A DNA stretch of 64,000 nt. Origin: Cytophagales bacterium Alg240-R148 (GTDB lineage: Bacteria > Bacteroidota > Bacteroidia > Cytophagales > Cyclobacteriaceae). The notes beneath the pieces are model-generated. The model made no database searches. It worked only from the letters and a program-made list of their open reading frames with translations, and was not told the origin of the DNA. Positions 1 to 9,863 of this stretch are shown in pieces (the stretch's first letter is position 1; the number at the start of each line of letters is the position of its first letter). Position numbers and translations under genes: made by a program. The DNA lies in assembly GCA_900537185.1 (NCBI GenBank), contig LS999830.1, positions 297,440-361,439 on the forward strand. The letters run 5' to 3'.

Positions 1-239
1 TATCACATAATTTCTTTTCATGGTATTCCTTACTGTAATTTGAATTTTTTGAACAATGTTGTTGTGTATAACTTTTAGGACTAGCTTTAAATCAAAAAAC
101 CTTCCTTGTTATATGCTTACTAAATTGAGTGGTACCCCTTGGTTATCCAATACAAAATTTGTGAACTGCTCTATACTTTAATGAATTACCCTAAAAACAA
201 TTCTAGATTACTTAAATTGCATTTAAAATTAGAACGCCA

Positions 240-1928
240 ATGAATTGGAGATTTTTGCTGGTCCTTGCGGTAGTGGCCCCTTTGTTTTTGATAAATTCTT
301 GCACAGAAACTCCGGTTTTTAAAGAAAACGAGACCTTGTTTAAAATTGGGGATCAAAAAGAATGGGCCAATAAACACTTCAACGATCAAGACTGGAACCA
401 AGGCAAACCCAAGATGGACGATGGCCAGGTTTTTTGGTTCAGAACGCCAATTGATATCTTGCAAAACAACGAAGACTCCAGCCCTTACGGCATTCGGTTA
501 GAGGTTTACGGTGAGTACGAGGTTTTTTGGGATGGTGTATTAATTGGGAAAAACGGAAACCCAGGCCAGGAAAAAAAGTACGGCCCAAAGGGAAAAATGT
601 GGACCACCCACAGTATTCCGAGTGCCCTAACTGAAAAGGGTCAACACATGCTTGCCATACGTGGGAGCCTTTATTGGTTTGCGGATCATGCAGGCATCTG
701 GAGTTTGGACATCAATTATTACGACAAATTAGTCACCAATCGTCTTATTGAAATAGCCTTTATGCATGTTTTGGCTGGTGCTTTTTTAATTGCCTCCTTC
801 TATTTTCTTTTTCTATTCTTGAGCAATAAAAAAGAATACCCAATGCTAATTTTTAGTGCCTGTTGTTTTCTTTTTTTTGTTTTAATAATCGCTGAATTTA
901 GCGAGGCCTACCTCCCTGTGCATTACAGCCAGCACCGGCTTCGTTTGCAGAGTATAGGTGTGCTAATGTTGGGGATTTCCTTTTTGATCCCGTTTTATTT
1001 TTCCATGCTTTTCCCCTTTCCTAAGCGCCAAATTTACACGACCCTATATGGAGCTGTTTTGTTGTTCATTTTCCTTATCAGGTATGATTTCTTTCTGTTA
1101 ACCGCCCGCTACATGGCAACGAGTATGTGGTTGTATGCTTTAGGAATGGTAGTTTATGCAGTATACAAAAAGAAGAAAGGGTCCATAACCATACTTTCTA
1201 CCCTGCTGCTTTGCGTAGCGATCAACTTAATTGCTACTTTTAACATTAGCTTTTATTCGGGGTTTGGTTTAATTTTATTGGGCATGTTTTATTTGCTATC
1301 CAATAGAATTAAAGAACAACGCCTGGCTTATGAAAAGTCTTTGGTGCAGTCTACCAGGTTGCGTTTAGAATTGCTAAAAAAAAATATTCAGCCACATTTT
1401 ATTATGAACACCCTTACCTCTTTGATAGATTGGGTGGAAGAGGCACCGGATAAAGGTGTTTTGTTCATTGAAGCTTTGGCCAAGGAGTTTGACCTTGTTA
1501 ATAGAATTGAAAATGAAAAATTGATACCGATAGAACAAGAAATAGCCCTCTGTAAAGCACATATTGAAATTATGGAATACAGAAAGGAGATCCATTACAC
1601 ATGGGAAGATGAAGGCATTGATGCCGGGCAAAAAATTCCACCCGCAATTCTACATACTTTATTAGAAAACGGAATCACCCACAGTTTGCCTTTGGTAGAT
1701 AATACCATAAAATTTAAATTGATTTTTGAATCGAACGCCCAATACGTTTGTTATACCTTTTTAACGTATGCCAACCGTGTTAGAGCCGTTCCGAGCAAGA
1801 TTCAAGATGGTACGGGTATCCAATACATAAAAGCCAGGTTGACGGAAAGTTACCAGTCCGAATGGGAGTTTAGTTCCGAACCAACTGATTATGGTTGGAA
1901 AAACATAGTTATACTATACATTCAATAA
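240..1928 (+). CDS. LytS/YehU-type membrane sensor histidine kinase, lipoprotein signal
   Basis: 562 aa. The N-terminus is a lipoprotein signal with lipobox LINSC at about residues 17-21. An extracytoplasmic domain of about 150 residues follows, then seven or so hydrophobic segments (about 175-370), an arrangement like 7TM-sensor kinases. The cytoplasmic part has a LytS-type phosphoacceptor motif QPHFIMNTL with His386 and an ATPase-like region with an N-box (LLENGITHS). It should autophosphorylate and pass phosphate to the LytTR regulator whose start lies one base after this stop. The ATPase G-boxes are degenerate (DGTGIQYIKARL), as is usual in this family. The ligand is unknown. Confidence 0.88.
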   Translation: MNWRFLLVLAVVAPLFLINSCTETPVFKENETLFKIGDQKEWANKHFNDQDWNQGKPKMDDGQVFWFRTPIDILQNNEDSSPYGIRLEVYGEYEVFWDGVLIGKNGNPGQEKKYGPKGKMWTTHSIPSALTEKGQHMLAIRGSLYWFADHAGIWSLDINYYDKLVTNRLIEIAFMHVLAGAFLIASFYFLFLFLSNKKEYPMLIFSACCFLFFVLIIAEFSEAYLPVHYSQHRLRLQSIGVLMLGISFLIPFYFSMLFPFPKRQIYTTLYGAVLLFIFLIRYDFFLLTARYMATSMWLYALGMVVYAVYKKKKGSITILSTLLLCVAINLIATFNISFYSGFGLILLGMFYLLSNRIKEQRLAYEKSLVQSTRLRLELLKKNIQPHFIMNTLTSLIDWVEEAPDKGVLFIEALAKEFDLVNRIENEKLIPIEQEIALCKAHIEIMEYRKEIHYTWEDEGIDAGQKIPPAILHTLLENGITHSLPLVDNTIKFKLIFESNAQYVCYTFLTYANRVRAVPSKIQDGTGIQYIKARLTESYQSEWEFSSEPTDYGWKNIVILYIQ

Positions 1929-1929
1929 G

Positions 1930-2628
1930 ATGCACTTATTAATTGTTGAGGATGAAGCCAGAATAGCCAAAAGAATTGAACGCATGGCCCGCGCAATTGT
2001 TGGAGAAGGTATGCGATCTCTTGTACACAAAGACAACCTCCAAGATGCACTGCATTATATCAAAGAGAATACTTTGGACCTCGTGCTTTTGGATTTAAAT
2101 CTAAACGGAGACAACGGTTTTGATTTGCTCACCACCGCTGTTTCCGAATCTTTTCATACCATAGTTGTTTCGGCGTATAAAGAGCAGGCCATTACGGCTT
2201 ATGAATATGGGGTTTTGGACTTTGTACCCAAGCCCTTCAACCAAGAAAGGTTGCAACTTGCTTTTAGCAGAGTTGGATCCAAAGAAAAACTAGAACCCAG
2301 CAAAGTCAAACATTTGGCCATTAAAAAAAGAGGACGCATTCATCTGATACCCATTGAAAAAGTATTGTATGCCAAAGGTGCAGGGGTGTACACCGAGCTT
2401 TATTTGACCGATGGCATCAAAGAACTACACGATAAATCTCTGGAAAAACTGGAGCAACTGCTGGCCCATTCTTTTGAAAGAATACACAAGTCGTATCTAG
2501 TTAAAATGTCGGAGGTAAAACAAGTGATTGTAGAAACTGGAAGTAAATACAAGGCAGAACTTAACAATGGCGAAATTATTCCAGTAGGAAGAACCAAGTA
2601 CAAAGACATAAAGTCCAAGTGGTTATAG
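1930..2628 (+). CDS. LytTR-family response regulator
   Basis: 232 aa. A receiver domain covers residues 1-120, with acidic residues at 7-9 (EDE), phosphoacceptor Asp55 in LVLLDLNLNG and a conserved Lys in PKPF. A LytTR DNA-binding domain covers about 135-232 (RIHLIPIEKVLYAKG; RIHKSYLVKM; IIPVGRTKYK). It is almost certainly the partner of the kinase just upstream, since the genes are one base apart. The last 55 coding bases plus 12 bases after the stop form one arm of a perfect 67-bp direct repeat; the other arm lies 7.3 kb away. Confidence 0.92.
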   Translation: MHLLIVEDEARIAKRIERMARAIVGEGMRSLVHKDNLQDALHYIKENTLDLVLLDLNLNGDNGFDLLTTAVSESFHTIVVSAYKEQAITAYEYGVLDFVPKPFNQERLQLAFSRVGSKEKLEPSKVKHLAIKKRGRIHLIPIEKVLYAKGAGVYTELYLTDGIKELHDKSLEKLEQLLAHSFERIHKSYLVKMSEVKQVIVETGSKYKAELNNGEIIPVGRTKYKDIKSKWL

Positions 2629-2640
2629 GCCATTAATTAT
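2574..2640 (+). repeat. 67-bp direct repeat, copy A (3' end of LytTR gene)
   Basis: Read directly from the sequence. These 67 bases recur without a mismatch at 9908-9974. The copy covers the last 18 codons of the LytTR regulator, its stop codon and 12 untranslated bases. Identity stops abruptly at both edges (base 2573 A versus C; base 2641 A versus T). Confidence 0.97.
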
Positions 2641-2649
2641 AATTCGGGG

Positions 2650-3354
2650 TTATTCAATAATTTGTATTTTTTGAGTCTTTGATAGACTGGGGCAACCATT
2701 TTGAGTAACGGTTGCAGTAACCTCGACTTCGCCAACAACTCCAAGTGGAACTAATGTTATAGTTGATTGGGTGTTGTTGTAAATAATTCGTTCATCTATG
2801 CGAACCATTGTGTTATCATTTGTAGTAAACTCCACTTGAATTCCATCAGATACTGGCTTTCCGTTATTAGACAATATGATATTAGCTGTACTCCTATCAG
2901 CTTTAGCCAAAGACATTTCCTTTGTACTTAAATCAAAATACAATAGGTTAGGACAAACTTCTGTAAATTGAAATAATTTGGTTGAAACCATGTTGTTAAG
3001 GTTTGCACTTAATAGAACTTTATCGTTTGGTTTTGAGCTTGATACAAGAATGAAACTAAAAGACTTTCTATTGGGCACCACATTCAATGTTTTAGATCCT
3101 TTTGTAAACTCTGAAGCTGGAAATTCTAATAACCCACCTGCAGAGGTGCTTATTACAACTTGCTGATTATCAGATAATAATCTTTGAAATTGTAAAGTTA
3201 CTATTACCCAAGAAACCCCATCTGCCTGAATAGAACTTGCATTGTTTTCGAACAGAAATTCCGGTTTTTTGCTTTGAGTCGTATCGAAGAGGTCTTTGCA
3301 TGAGGTTACTATTAACAAAATTGCGAGTAGTATGTTGATTACAAAATTTTTCAT
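2650..3354 (-). CDS. lipoprotein with bacterial Ig-like (invasin/Big_1-like) repeats
   Basis: 234 aa from the ATG at 3354. A longer reading to 3396 is possible but would put 14 residues before the signal peptide and overlap the upstream gene. The signal ends in a lipobox-like IVTSC near residue 20. Two beta-rich segments follow: one begins with IQADGVSWVIVTL, the typical opening of Big_1 domains, and the second has KPVSDGIQVEFTTND. It probably sits in the outer membrane or periplasm as an adhesive or structural module. It starts 7 bases after the stop of the 901-aa gene, so the two are likely one operon. Confidence 0.75.
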   Translation of the reverse strand: MKNFVINILLAILLIVTSCKDLFDTTQSKKPEFLFENNASSIQADGVSWVIVTLQFQRLLSDNQQVVISTSAGGLLEFPASEFTKGSKTLNVVPNRKSFSFILVSSSKPNDKVLLSANLNNMVSTKLFQFTEVCPNLLYFDLSTKEMSLAKADRSTANIILSNNGKPVSDGIQVEFTTNDNTMVRIDERIIYNNTQSTITLVPLGVVGEVEVTATVTQNGCPSLSKTQKIQIIE

Positions 3355-3361
3355 TTTAATT

Positions 3362-6067
3362 CTAGTTAAGTTTTCCTTCTGCTTTGATTTTTCCAACTAT
3401 ATTGCTAAAACTGAACCCAATACCAATATAAAATGGGCTTTGTCCTTTCACATTAAAATTATAACCCCCTGTGAAAAACAGTTGATTTTGCCATAATCCT
3501 ATTATGGGCCCTGCTCCTATTTCAAACGTTTCTTTTATATCAAAATCAAGAAACGAAACATTGATACCAAAAGATGGCTCCACCCATCTTAAAAATTTCT
3601 TAATTTTCTTTCCTCGAAAATCATTGTGATAGGTCCATATCAACGAAATTCCTGCTGTTGGTTTAAAATTTGATGGAGACTTGTCTACAGTTACAAGGTC
3701 TTCGTTAATCCTTTGAATCAAGAGAACAGATTCAGGTGTGTTTATGTGCCAGCCTGTTTTTTTTATAAGAAACTTTGCTGTGCTTAGTTCTACTCCTTGT
3801 TCCGCATCAGTTGTGTTTTCTTCAAAATTATACCACATCACTTTTATCTCAAGAACATCTCCATCTTTAGCCAAAGCTTTTTCTAAGTCAATTGTGGCAA
3901 ACAACATGCCGCTAAATATTTTTAACCCAGCTCTTAAGGCCACATCGTTTTGTATTTCACGGTATGTACTGGGGTCTTCGAGTCCTTTATAAATAACTCT
4001 TGTGATCTCAACTGGTTTTTCAGGATCAATTTTCTCCATGCCGTCAATTTTCATTTTCATATCATCGGTCAAAACGGCGTTTATTGCATGACTTAATTGG
4101 AGTATGGCATCATTGAGTATTTTTGTTCTAAAATTTATATTAGTATAATTTTTACCAAATATAATTTTCAGGTCCATACCTTCTCTTTTTAATTCATTTA
4201 AATTAAATTTTATGGTTTCATATAAATTTTCGAATTCAATTCCAGAAACTAAAGAGAGGTTTAAAAAGGCATCCATTGATTGTTTGCCAGAACTTCTGAA
4301 ATAATTCATGTATTTCAAACACAATTCAATGTTTTTAATATACCGTCGGTAGCTAGTGGTATTGTCATTGGTTATCATAAATTTTGGAGAAACAATACTC
4401 GAATCATTCTCTTTATTATATTCTTTTAAATTATTGATTAGCCTTGTGATTTGACTAAAAGTTAATTTATCATTCATTAATTTATTAAGGTCAATTGTTG
4501 TGAGGTGATTTTCAGCTAATCTGTTGGTATATGGCCAGATTAATGATTTAGATATTTTTTGTATTTCGATTAATTTTATACTGTCTAAACCCTTTTTTCT
4601 TTTTTCAATTTTCTGCATCAACTCACGTTGATCCAGAAAAGAACTTTGCCCTCTTGTTATTATGTTTTTTAGATCTAGAATGGTGTTATTACTTGTTTTT
4701 ATCTGAAAGTTGTTAATAATATTGATCAGAATAAGACTGTCAATTGTAGTCGTCAATGGTATTAATGAGGCCAATTTTTCATGAAGTTCTTGATCTAAAA
4801 AATCAGCAGGTATTTTGCTAGTATCCTGTAGCATTGAAAATTCACTAATTTTATCAACTAACGTCCTAATCTGTCCGTTCAATCTTTTTACAACAATTTG
4901 TTTAGGTTTGGTAAGGTCTGTTTGTTCTTTCTCTACAAAAAGTCCTTTTATTTTATTGTAATCATTCATCACTTTGTTTCCTTCAATCATTAGATTTAGA
5001 AAGTTATTGGCAATTTCTTTAATGGGTTTACTATTAACTCCGTAAGATTTTTTATCCTTTCCAATCAAGGTATAAGGGTTTACTTCTATGAGTTGGTCGT
5101 TGATGGTTGCAGCCAATGAAATATTCCCATAAAAATCTATATTTCTTGCGAGCATTTCATGGTCAAAACGAATTTCTAATGTAGTCTTTGTGTCCACTAC
5201 TTTTTGTTCCTGTACAGGGTAAAATTTTCTAATAAAACCAGGTTCAAATTGAGTGTCGAATGGAAATTTAGATTGTACGAGTTCATCTTGTTTATTCTTC
5301 AACCACCATATGGGTACAGAAGACTGATTTGCTTGCTGCTTTTCATAAATTGTAACATATTGCCTCGGTTCAATTTTTGCAGTTTTCTCTGCAACCCATG
5401 GGTTGTTAGAAGGCAACCCAATTGACCTTAAATAAATAATTTGGTTATTTTCTTTGCCTAGGAATTTAAGGCCGATTCCTTTTTCCATAAAAAGCAGGGG
5501 ACATATTTTATCTTTTAGTCTGTGTTCCCACTGCTCATCTTTATAGTCAGAAACGTTGTTATGAGCTTTCTTTAAAACATCAATTAACCTAACAAAAATT
5601 GCTCCATCAGTTTTGTTATTACCTATTAATGATTTTAATGCTATTTGATGGTTTTTACCATCAAAATTCAATGGAGATTCAATTTCCACATAATCATATT
5701 CTGACAATTGAAGGAATATACCTATATTAAACAGGCTGGGACAATCAATCACAGATTCGATTTCTCCATTCTCATTAATAAACATAGGAATTCGGCTTGT
5801 CATGTATTTTTGTCTTATAGTTGAAATTCCATTTGAGTTTTTAAACCATTCAGCAACTGGCCCTTTATTGTTAGGTTTAAAGTATAAAAAATGAATGTTT
5901 ATTTTTGAGGTTAAGGGCACTGTTTTTTGTATTTCAAGTTCGGTTTGAACGCCTTCTATATGGCCCAAATTCTTTAAAGGAATTGTATCATAATTGCTTT
6001 TTTTGTCTCCGGCTTGACACAAAACACATATTACAAGACAAAAGAAAAGAAATATTGAAGTTTTCAT
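3362..6067 (-). CDS. large exported protein of unknown function
   Basis: 901 aa. The signal peptide is about 20 residues (MKTSIFLFFCLVICVLCQAG). I do not recognise the protein. The middle (about 330-650) is rich in Lys, Asn and Ile, appears helical and has several heptad-like stretches. The last 80 or so residues alternate short aromatic/hydrophobic strands (FGINVSFLDF; GAGPIIGLWQ; FFTGGYNFNV; IGIGFSFSNI), like the final strands of an outer-membrane protein, although too few for a full barrel. The Ig-like lipoprotein gene follows at once. Plausibly the pair forms a cell-surface assembly, which is inference. Confidence 0.7.
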   Translation of the reverse strand: MKTSIFLFFCLVICVLCQAGDKKSNYDTIPLKNLGHIEGVQTELEIQKTVPLTSKINIHFLYFKPNNKGPVAEWFKNSNGISTIRQKYMTSRIPMFINENGEIESVIDCPSLFNIGIFLQLSEYDYVEIESPLNFDGKNHQIALKSLIGNNKTDGAIFVRLIDVLKKAHNNVSDYKDEQWEHRLKDKICPLLFMEKGIGLKFLGKENNQIIYLRSIGLPSNNPWVAEKTAKIEPRQYVTIYEKQQANQSSVPIWWLKNKQDELVQSKFPFDTQFEPGFIRKFYPVQEQKVVDTKTTLEIRFDHEMLARNIDFYGNISLAATINDQLIEVNPYTLIGKDKKSYGVNSKPIKEIANNFLNLMIEGNKVMNDYNKIKGLFVEKEQTDLTKPKQIVVKRLNGQIRTLVDKISEFSMLQDTSKIPADFLDQELHEKLASLIPLTTTIDSLILINIINNFQIKTSNNTILDLKNIITRGQSSFLDQRELMQKIEKRKKGLDSIKLIEIQKISKSLIWPYTNRLAENHLTTIDLNKLMNDKLTFSQITRLINNLKEYNKENDSSIVSPKFMITNDNTTSYRRYIKNIELCLKYMNYFRSSGKQSMDAFLNLSLVSGIEFENLYETIKFNLNELKREGMDLKIIFGKNYTNINFRTKILNDAILQLSHAINAVLTDDMKMKIDGMEKIDPEKPVEITRVIYKGLEDPSTYREIQNDVALRAGLKIFSGMLFATIDLEKALAKDGDVLEIKVMWYNFEENTTDAEQGVELSTAKFLIKKTGWHINTPESVLLIQRINEDLVTVDKSPSNFKPTAGISLIWTYHNDFRGKKIKKFLRWVEPSFGINVSFLDFDIKETFEIGAGPIIGLWQNQLFFTGGYNFNVKGQSPFYIGIGFSFSNIVGKIKAEGKLN

Positions 6068-6228
6068 GACAAGTATATTTAATATGAAGTTTCAGGTGTT
6101 TTCCTGATAACATTTCAAATATCCGAATCATAACTTTCTAAAAACATGGGGGTTATCCCATTTAGGGGTGGGTATTTTATGAAAATAAAAAGGGGTGAAT
6201 AAAGGGCAATACTTTGTGAAAAAGTAAA

Positions 6229-6891
6229 CTATAGGAGGTTAAAAAGTTGGTGCTTTAGAATAAAAAGTACCAAACCAGTTTTCGACTTAATAGAAAATTT
6301 TTCAAAAATTGACTCACGATAGCCGTCTACTGTGCGGTGTTGAACATTCATAATTCCCGCTATCTGTTCATATGTGTATTCATCTTCATGACATACAAGT
6401 TTCAAAAATTCTCTTTCTCTTAACGAAAGTTGGTCCAAGACTATTTCTTGTTCAGATTGTTTTTTGGGTTTAGACTCATTGCGCAATGAATATGTTAAGA
6501 ATTCATTGTGATAATAACCACAACGAAATATTTCATCTAGGGCTTCCTTCATAGTATTGGCTGTACAATTTTTCAGTAAATATCCTCTTGCCCCTAAACG
6601 AAATAATTTTAACATCCGCTCGTCGTCAGAATTTAAAGTAAGAATTAATACTGGCACTTCGCAACCTGCATCATTTAATTTACCCAAAGCTTCATCTCCG
6701 TCCATTATTGGCATAGTAAGGTCCATAATAATCAAATCTGGTTTGGTATTAAATGGCCAACTATTTACTAAATTGGCGCCATTATCAAACTGTTCCTTTA
6801 TTTGATACGGACCTATTTTTTCTATTAACGCCTTTAAACCATCTCTAACTACAACATGGTCATCAACCAGAATAATGTGTTTCTTTTCCAT
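6229..6891 (-). CDS. NarL/LuxR-type response regulator
   Basis: 220 aa from the ATG at 6891, which opens with the canonical KKHIILVDDH. A longer reading to 6966 would run inside the kinase gene. The receiver has Asp10/Asp11 and phosphoacceptor Asp57 (IIMDLTMP). The C-terminal LuxR helix-turn-helix reads LSLREREFLKLVC...YEQIAGIMNVQHRTVDGYRE. The start codon lies one base after the TGA of the kinase gene, so translation is probably coupled. It is the output half of a two-component pair that seems to belong to the block between the 67-bp repeats. Confidence 0.93.
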   Translation of the reverse strand: MEKKHIILVDDHVVVRDGLKALIEKIGPYQIKEQFDNGANLVNSWPFNTKPDLIIMDLTMPIMDGDEALGKLNDAGCEVPVLILTLNSDDERMLKLFRLGARGYLLKNCTANTMKEALDEIFRCGYYHNEFLTYSLRNESKPKKQSEQEIVLDQLSLREREFLKLVCHEDEYTYEQIAGIMNVQHRTVDGYRESIFEKFSIKSKTGLVLFILKHQLFNLL

Positions 6892-6892
6892 A

Positions 6893-7678
6893 TCAATTAT
6901 TAGATTCGTTGGTTTTTTTTGTAATTGTAATACTACTACCATCCCCCAATATTGATGTGATTTCACATTTCATCCCAATCAATTCAGTTCTTTTAAGTAT
7001 GTTTTGCAAACCAGATGCTTGAGCACTATTTAATATTTTTGTTGTTTCAAACCCTTTTCCGTCGTCTTCAAAAACAAGTTGGAAATTTGGTTCTGCACTG
7101 CAAGATATTTTTAACTTTGAAGCATTCGAATGCCGAAGAGCATTGGAAATTATTTCTTGGCTTATTCTAAACAAAATTAGTTCATTATTGGTGTCAACAA
7201 GGAGCCGATCTTGCTGCCTGACCCATTGTATTTCTAATTTTCTTAATCGCTTTAAACGTTCTACTTCTAGATCCATGGCAGCATAAAAGTCTAATTTTTC
7301 AAGGAAATCAGAATTCAGAGTCCTACTGAGTAATCTTAGCTGGTCTGATGTTTCCTGTAGGTACTGATCTATTGATGTTATGTGACCAATTAATTCTGGA
7401 TGATCTAATTTTTTATTTTCAATTTCTAGCCGCATACAAGTTAATAAATGTCCAACATTATCGTGAAGCTCTTGTGCAATATGCCGCTTTACTCCTTCAC
7501 TTAGCTCACTTTCTACTTTTCTCAATTCTTGTTCGTAATTTAAGTTGGCTTGTGTCAAAATAATCTCTTGTTTGGACCGCTGTTGCCCCACCATAAAAAA
7601 TGATATAATAACTCCTATAATTAAAATGAAAATGAGCAGGGTGGTAAGAATAATTGACAATACAATTTCATTTCCCAT
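6893..7678 (-). CDS. NarX/DesK-type sensor histidine kinase (HisKA_3)
   Basis: 261 aa. A single N-terminal membrane segment (about 5-29) is followed by a coiled coil, a HisKA_3 phosphoacceptor ELHDNVGHLL with His72, and an ATPase domain with N-box ISNALRHSNA and G1-box FEDDGKGFE. There is no periplasmic sensor domain, so input probably comes through the polytopic membrane protein encoded just upstream, whose gene overlaps this one by 11 bases. The partner is the downstream NarL-type regulator. Confidence 0.92.
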   Translation of the reverse strand: MGNEIVLSIILTTLLIFILIIGVIISFFMVGQQRSKQEIILTQANLNYEQELRKVESELSEGVKRHIAQELHDNVGHLLTCMRLEIENKKLDHPELIGHITSIDQYLQETSDQLRLLSRTLNSDFLEKLDFYAAMDLEVERLKRLRKLEIQWVRQQDRLLVDTNNELILFRISQEIISNALRHSNASKLKISCSAEPNFQLVFEDDGKGFETTKILNSAQASGLQNILKRTELIGMKCEITSILGDGSSITITKKTNESNN

Positions 7679-8354
7679 TATGTAAGGAGTTCAGTGATGT
7701 TTTTTGTTTTGAATATTTCCAGAAGCCAATTGCAACCATCAAATATCTCACATTTGTGAACAAGCCTGTAATTAACCTATATAAAAACTTGTTGACCTCT
7801 GGTGAGTTGGTCTGTAATGAGTTGAAAAATGCGATGTATGGAGTGATACAAGCAAAATAGAGTATGGTTCCTAGGCATATCCAAAACTCTGGCAAAATTG
7901 CCTGATTTCTCCTCTTCTCCACAATGATTAGGTACAAAATAATAATATAAGCAGTTACTATTGTTATGCCACCTATTAAGTAGGAATAACTTGCGAATTC
8001 AAAAAAACTGGCTGAAGATGTCTCATAGATAAATGAGAAAATACAACATGCAAATGCCAATACAATCAAATTCGTAATTCTTTTATTATTTGCATAAACA
8101 ACCGCTGCCCATAAAAGAATAAATAACTCTAAGGGCATATAAACATTATAAACCCATAGATTTTTCTTAACTAAGAATATGGGGTATATATCTTGACTTG
8201 CTTTAATTATATGGGATTCTACGTAGATGATTAAGTAAACCAACAACTGAAACAAATGAAGCAGATAAAACTTGCTAAAATACCTCGAAAAATATAGCCC
8301 AACACAACAGGCTATTAAAAATACGAATATTTCAATAAAAACATTAAAAAACAT
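7668..8354 (-). CDS. polytopic membrane protein, likely sensor subunit for the adjacent kinase
   Basis: 228 aa with about seven hydrophobic segments over nearly its whole length and almost no soluble domain. It overlaps the kinase start by 11 bases, making a three-gene unit with kinase and regulator. It resembles the protein encoded at 17635-18291 in length, topology and motifs: YNVYMPLE here and YNIYTPIE there, and a later FWICLGTILYFAC against FYWYLSGIICYAS. I do not recognise a named family. A membrane sensing role is inferred from the operon. Confidence 0.8.
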   Translation of the reverse strand: MFFNVFIEIFVFLIACCVGLYFSRYFSKFYLLHLFQLLVYLIIYVESHIIKASQDIYPIFLVKKNLWVYNVYMPLELFILLWAAVVYANNKRITNLIVLAFACCIFSFIYETSSASFFEFASYSYLIGGITIVTAYIIILYLIIVEKRRNQAILPEFWICLGTILYFACITPYIAFFNSLQTNSPEVNKFLYRLITGLFTNVRYLMVAIGFWKYSKQKTSLNSLHNGK

Positions 8355-8438
8355 ATTAAACTAGTAAATAACAGCGTCAATAAATATAAGAAATTTCATA
8401 TACAATTTGAATTTATTTACTAGTTTATATAGTGTATA

Positions 8439-9335
8439 CTATTTTGCTTTTTTGAATTTCACATCCTCGCCATCACAACTTGGGGGACACATGTTACCTA
8501 AGTTGGCAACATCTCCAGGTTCAATAGAATGGAGAAATTCATTGGTTTCCTTGTTTCCATTCGTATAATTAAACATTACAGTATGCCTATTTTTCAGTTT
8601 GACTAGACGGGTTGAGCCCTTTACTTGTAAAGATCCTACATCATAAACAATATCGTTCACTTCCTCTTTAAATTTGCATTCTTTTTCTAATTTTTTGTCG
8701 TTATAATTAACATGAAAAAGACAGAAAAACTCTTGAAATGGTATAATAATGCCTTTGATGTCCAGTTTGTCTGGATTGTATTTTCTAAGGTTTACGAACC
8801 AATTTCTAATTCTTATATGAACTTGGTATCGCAGTATTTTGTTTTGTGCTTGTGTATTGTCTATAGTGGTAAAATCTGTACCTCCGTTGTACAATAAAAA
8901 GTGGTCTGAATTTAATATTTGAACTTTTCCTTTTAAATATTCACCTTCGGTTTTTAGAATTTTTGTGAACCCAGTCTGCAACAAAATTTCAGATTTATTG
9001 TCTTTGTTTAATCCCATGTAAAACATTATAAATGTGACATATTTATCATTATGTCCAACCAAGTTTTGAACCATGGAATCAGTGCTTTTATGCAAGTCCC
9101 TAATACAGCTCATCTTTATCTTGTCAATTACATAATTGATTTTTTCTTTATTTGATAACTTGATTTTTTTGTAAAACCTTTTGTTGACTTTTTGCGCTTC
9201 TTCTTTACTTTTAAAAACAGCCTTCATGTTTAATTCTGGTTCGTTTTCAAAACGCTTAAGTTGAGCTTTACCCTTTTCAATTGAAAAACAAATGAATACA
9301 ATTAGAACGAGCATTAGTTTTTTTACGTTGTTCAT
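8439..9335 (-). CDS. exported protein of unknown function
   Basis: 298 aa from the ATG at 9335, which starts a clean signal peptide (MNNVKKLMLVLIVFICFS... ending near KGKAQ at about residue 25). The frame stays open to 9434, but the extra residues would bury the signal. The mature part is Lys/Asn rich with mixed helix and strand. It has two Cys near the C-terminus (MCPPSC) that could pair. I see no known domain. It is the last minus-strand gene in the repeat-bracketed block and lies 84 bases upstream of the membrane protein/kinase/regulator operon. Confidence 0.65.
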   Translation of the reverse strand: MNNVKKLMLVLIVFICFSIEKGKAQLKRFENEPELNMKAVFKSKEEAQKVNKRFYKKIKLSNKEKINYVIDKIKMSCIRDLHKSTDSMVQNLVGHNDKYVTFIMFYMGLNKDNKSEILLQTGFTKILKTEGEYLKGKVQILNSDHFLLYNGGTDFTTIDNTQAQNKILRYQVHIRIRNWFVNLRKYNPDKLDIKGIIIPFQEFFCLFHVNYNDKKLEKECKFKEEVNDIVYDVGSLQVKGSTRLVKLKNRHTVMFNYTNGNKETNEFLHSIEPGDVANLGNMCPPSCDGEDVKFKKAK

Positions 9336-9506
9336 GATCTTTTTATTTGAAGTTAGATCATTATTTTTTTTTGATAAAGGTGAGTTTATGTAATTAATAA
9401 GGTGAAAACCACCCTGGTGATTAGGGTAAAACACCTTGATTGGGTTTTGATATAAACCGTATATTTATAAACAATGACAATAAATTAGTCAATAAAACTC
9501 AAGATT

Positions 9507-9803
9507 TTGCATACCGCTTTTGACAACTCATTTTGGACTTTTGGACTTTTCGTATTCTTTTTAACATTTGTCCATGTGGTTATTTACTGCTTAGTGTTGT
9601 TTAGGATTATACTAGAATTGCACCAGCAATACTTTTACCTATTACTAATCCTATTATTGGCAAATGCTGTTTTTTTCACAGCCTGTTTGGTGTTTCTCAT
9701 TAAAGAACAAAACTTGTATATAATTATTTCATATGCATTAGAAATTGGCAGTAACTTGGTTTTATTGTTTATGCTTTTTAGGCTGAGGTTATTAAAATCT
9801 TAA
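9507..9803 (+). CDS. small membrane protein, unknown
   Basis: 98 aa with three strong hydrophobic segments (about 9-32, 42-65, 70-93) separated by short polar loops. The first codon is TTG; I see no in-frame ATG upstream before a stop, so the start is uncertain. It lies just before the decayed LytTR fragment. Function unknown; existence rests on length and the regular membrane pattern only. Confidence 0.45.
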   Translation: MHTAFDNSFWTFGLFVFFLTFVHVVIYCLVLFRIILELHQQYFYLLLILLLANAVFFTACLVFLIKEQNLYIIISYALEIGSNLVLLFMLFRLRLLKS

Positions 9804-9863
9804 CTCTATGATTTCAACACTAATAAAAAAATTAAAAAGTGCTGCATCAATAGGTTAATCCCT

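Noticed and set aside
1-239. Possible RNA gene or promoter at the left edge
   Set aside because: AT-rich with no tRNA-like, riboswitch-like or convincing promoter pattern.
186-464. 92-codon minus-strand frame at the left edge
   Set aside because: Overlaps the lipoprotein signal of the LytS-type kinase and has no domain.
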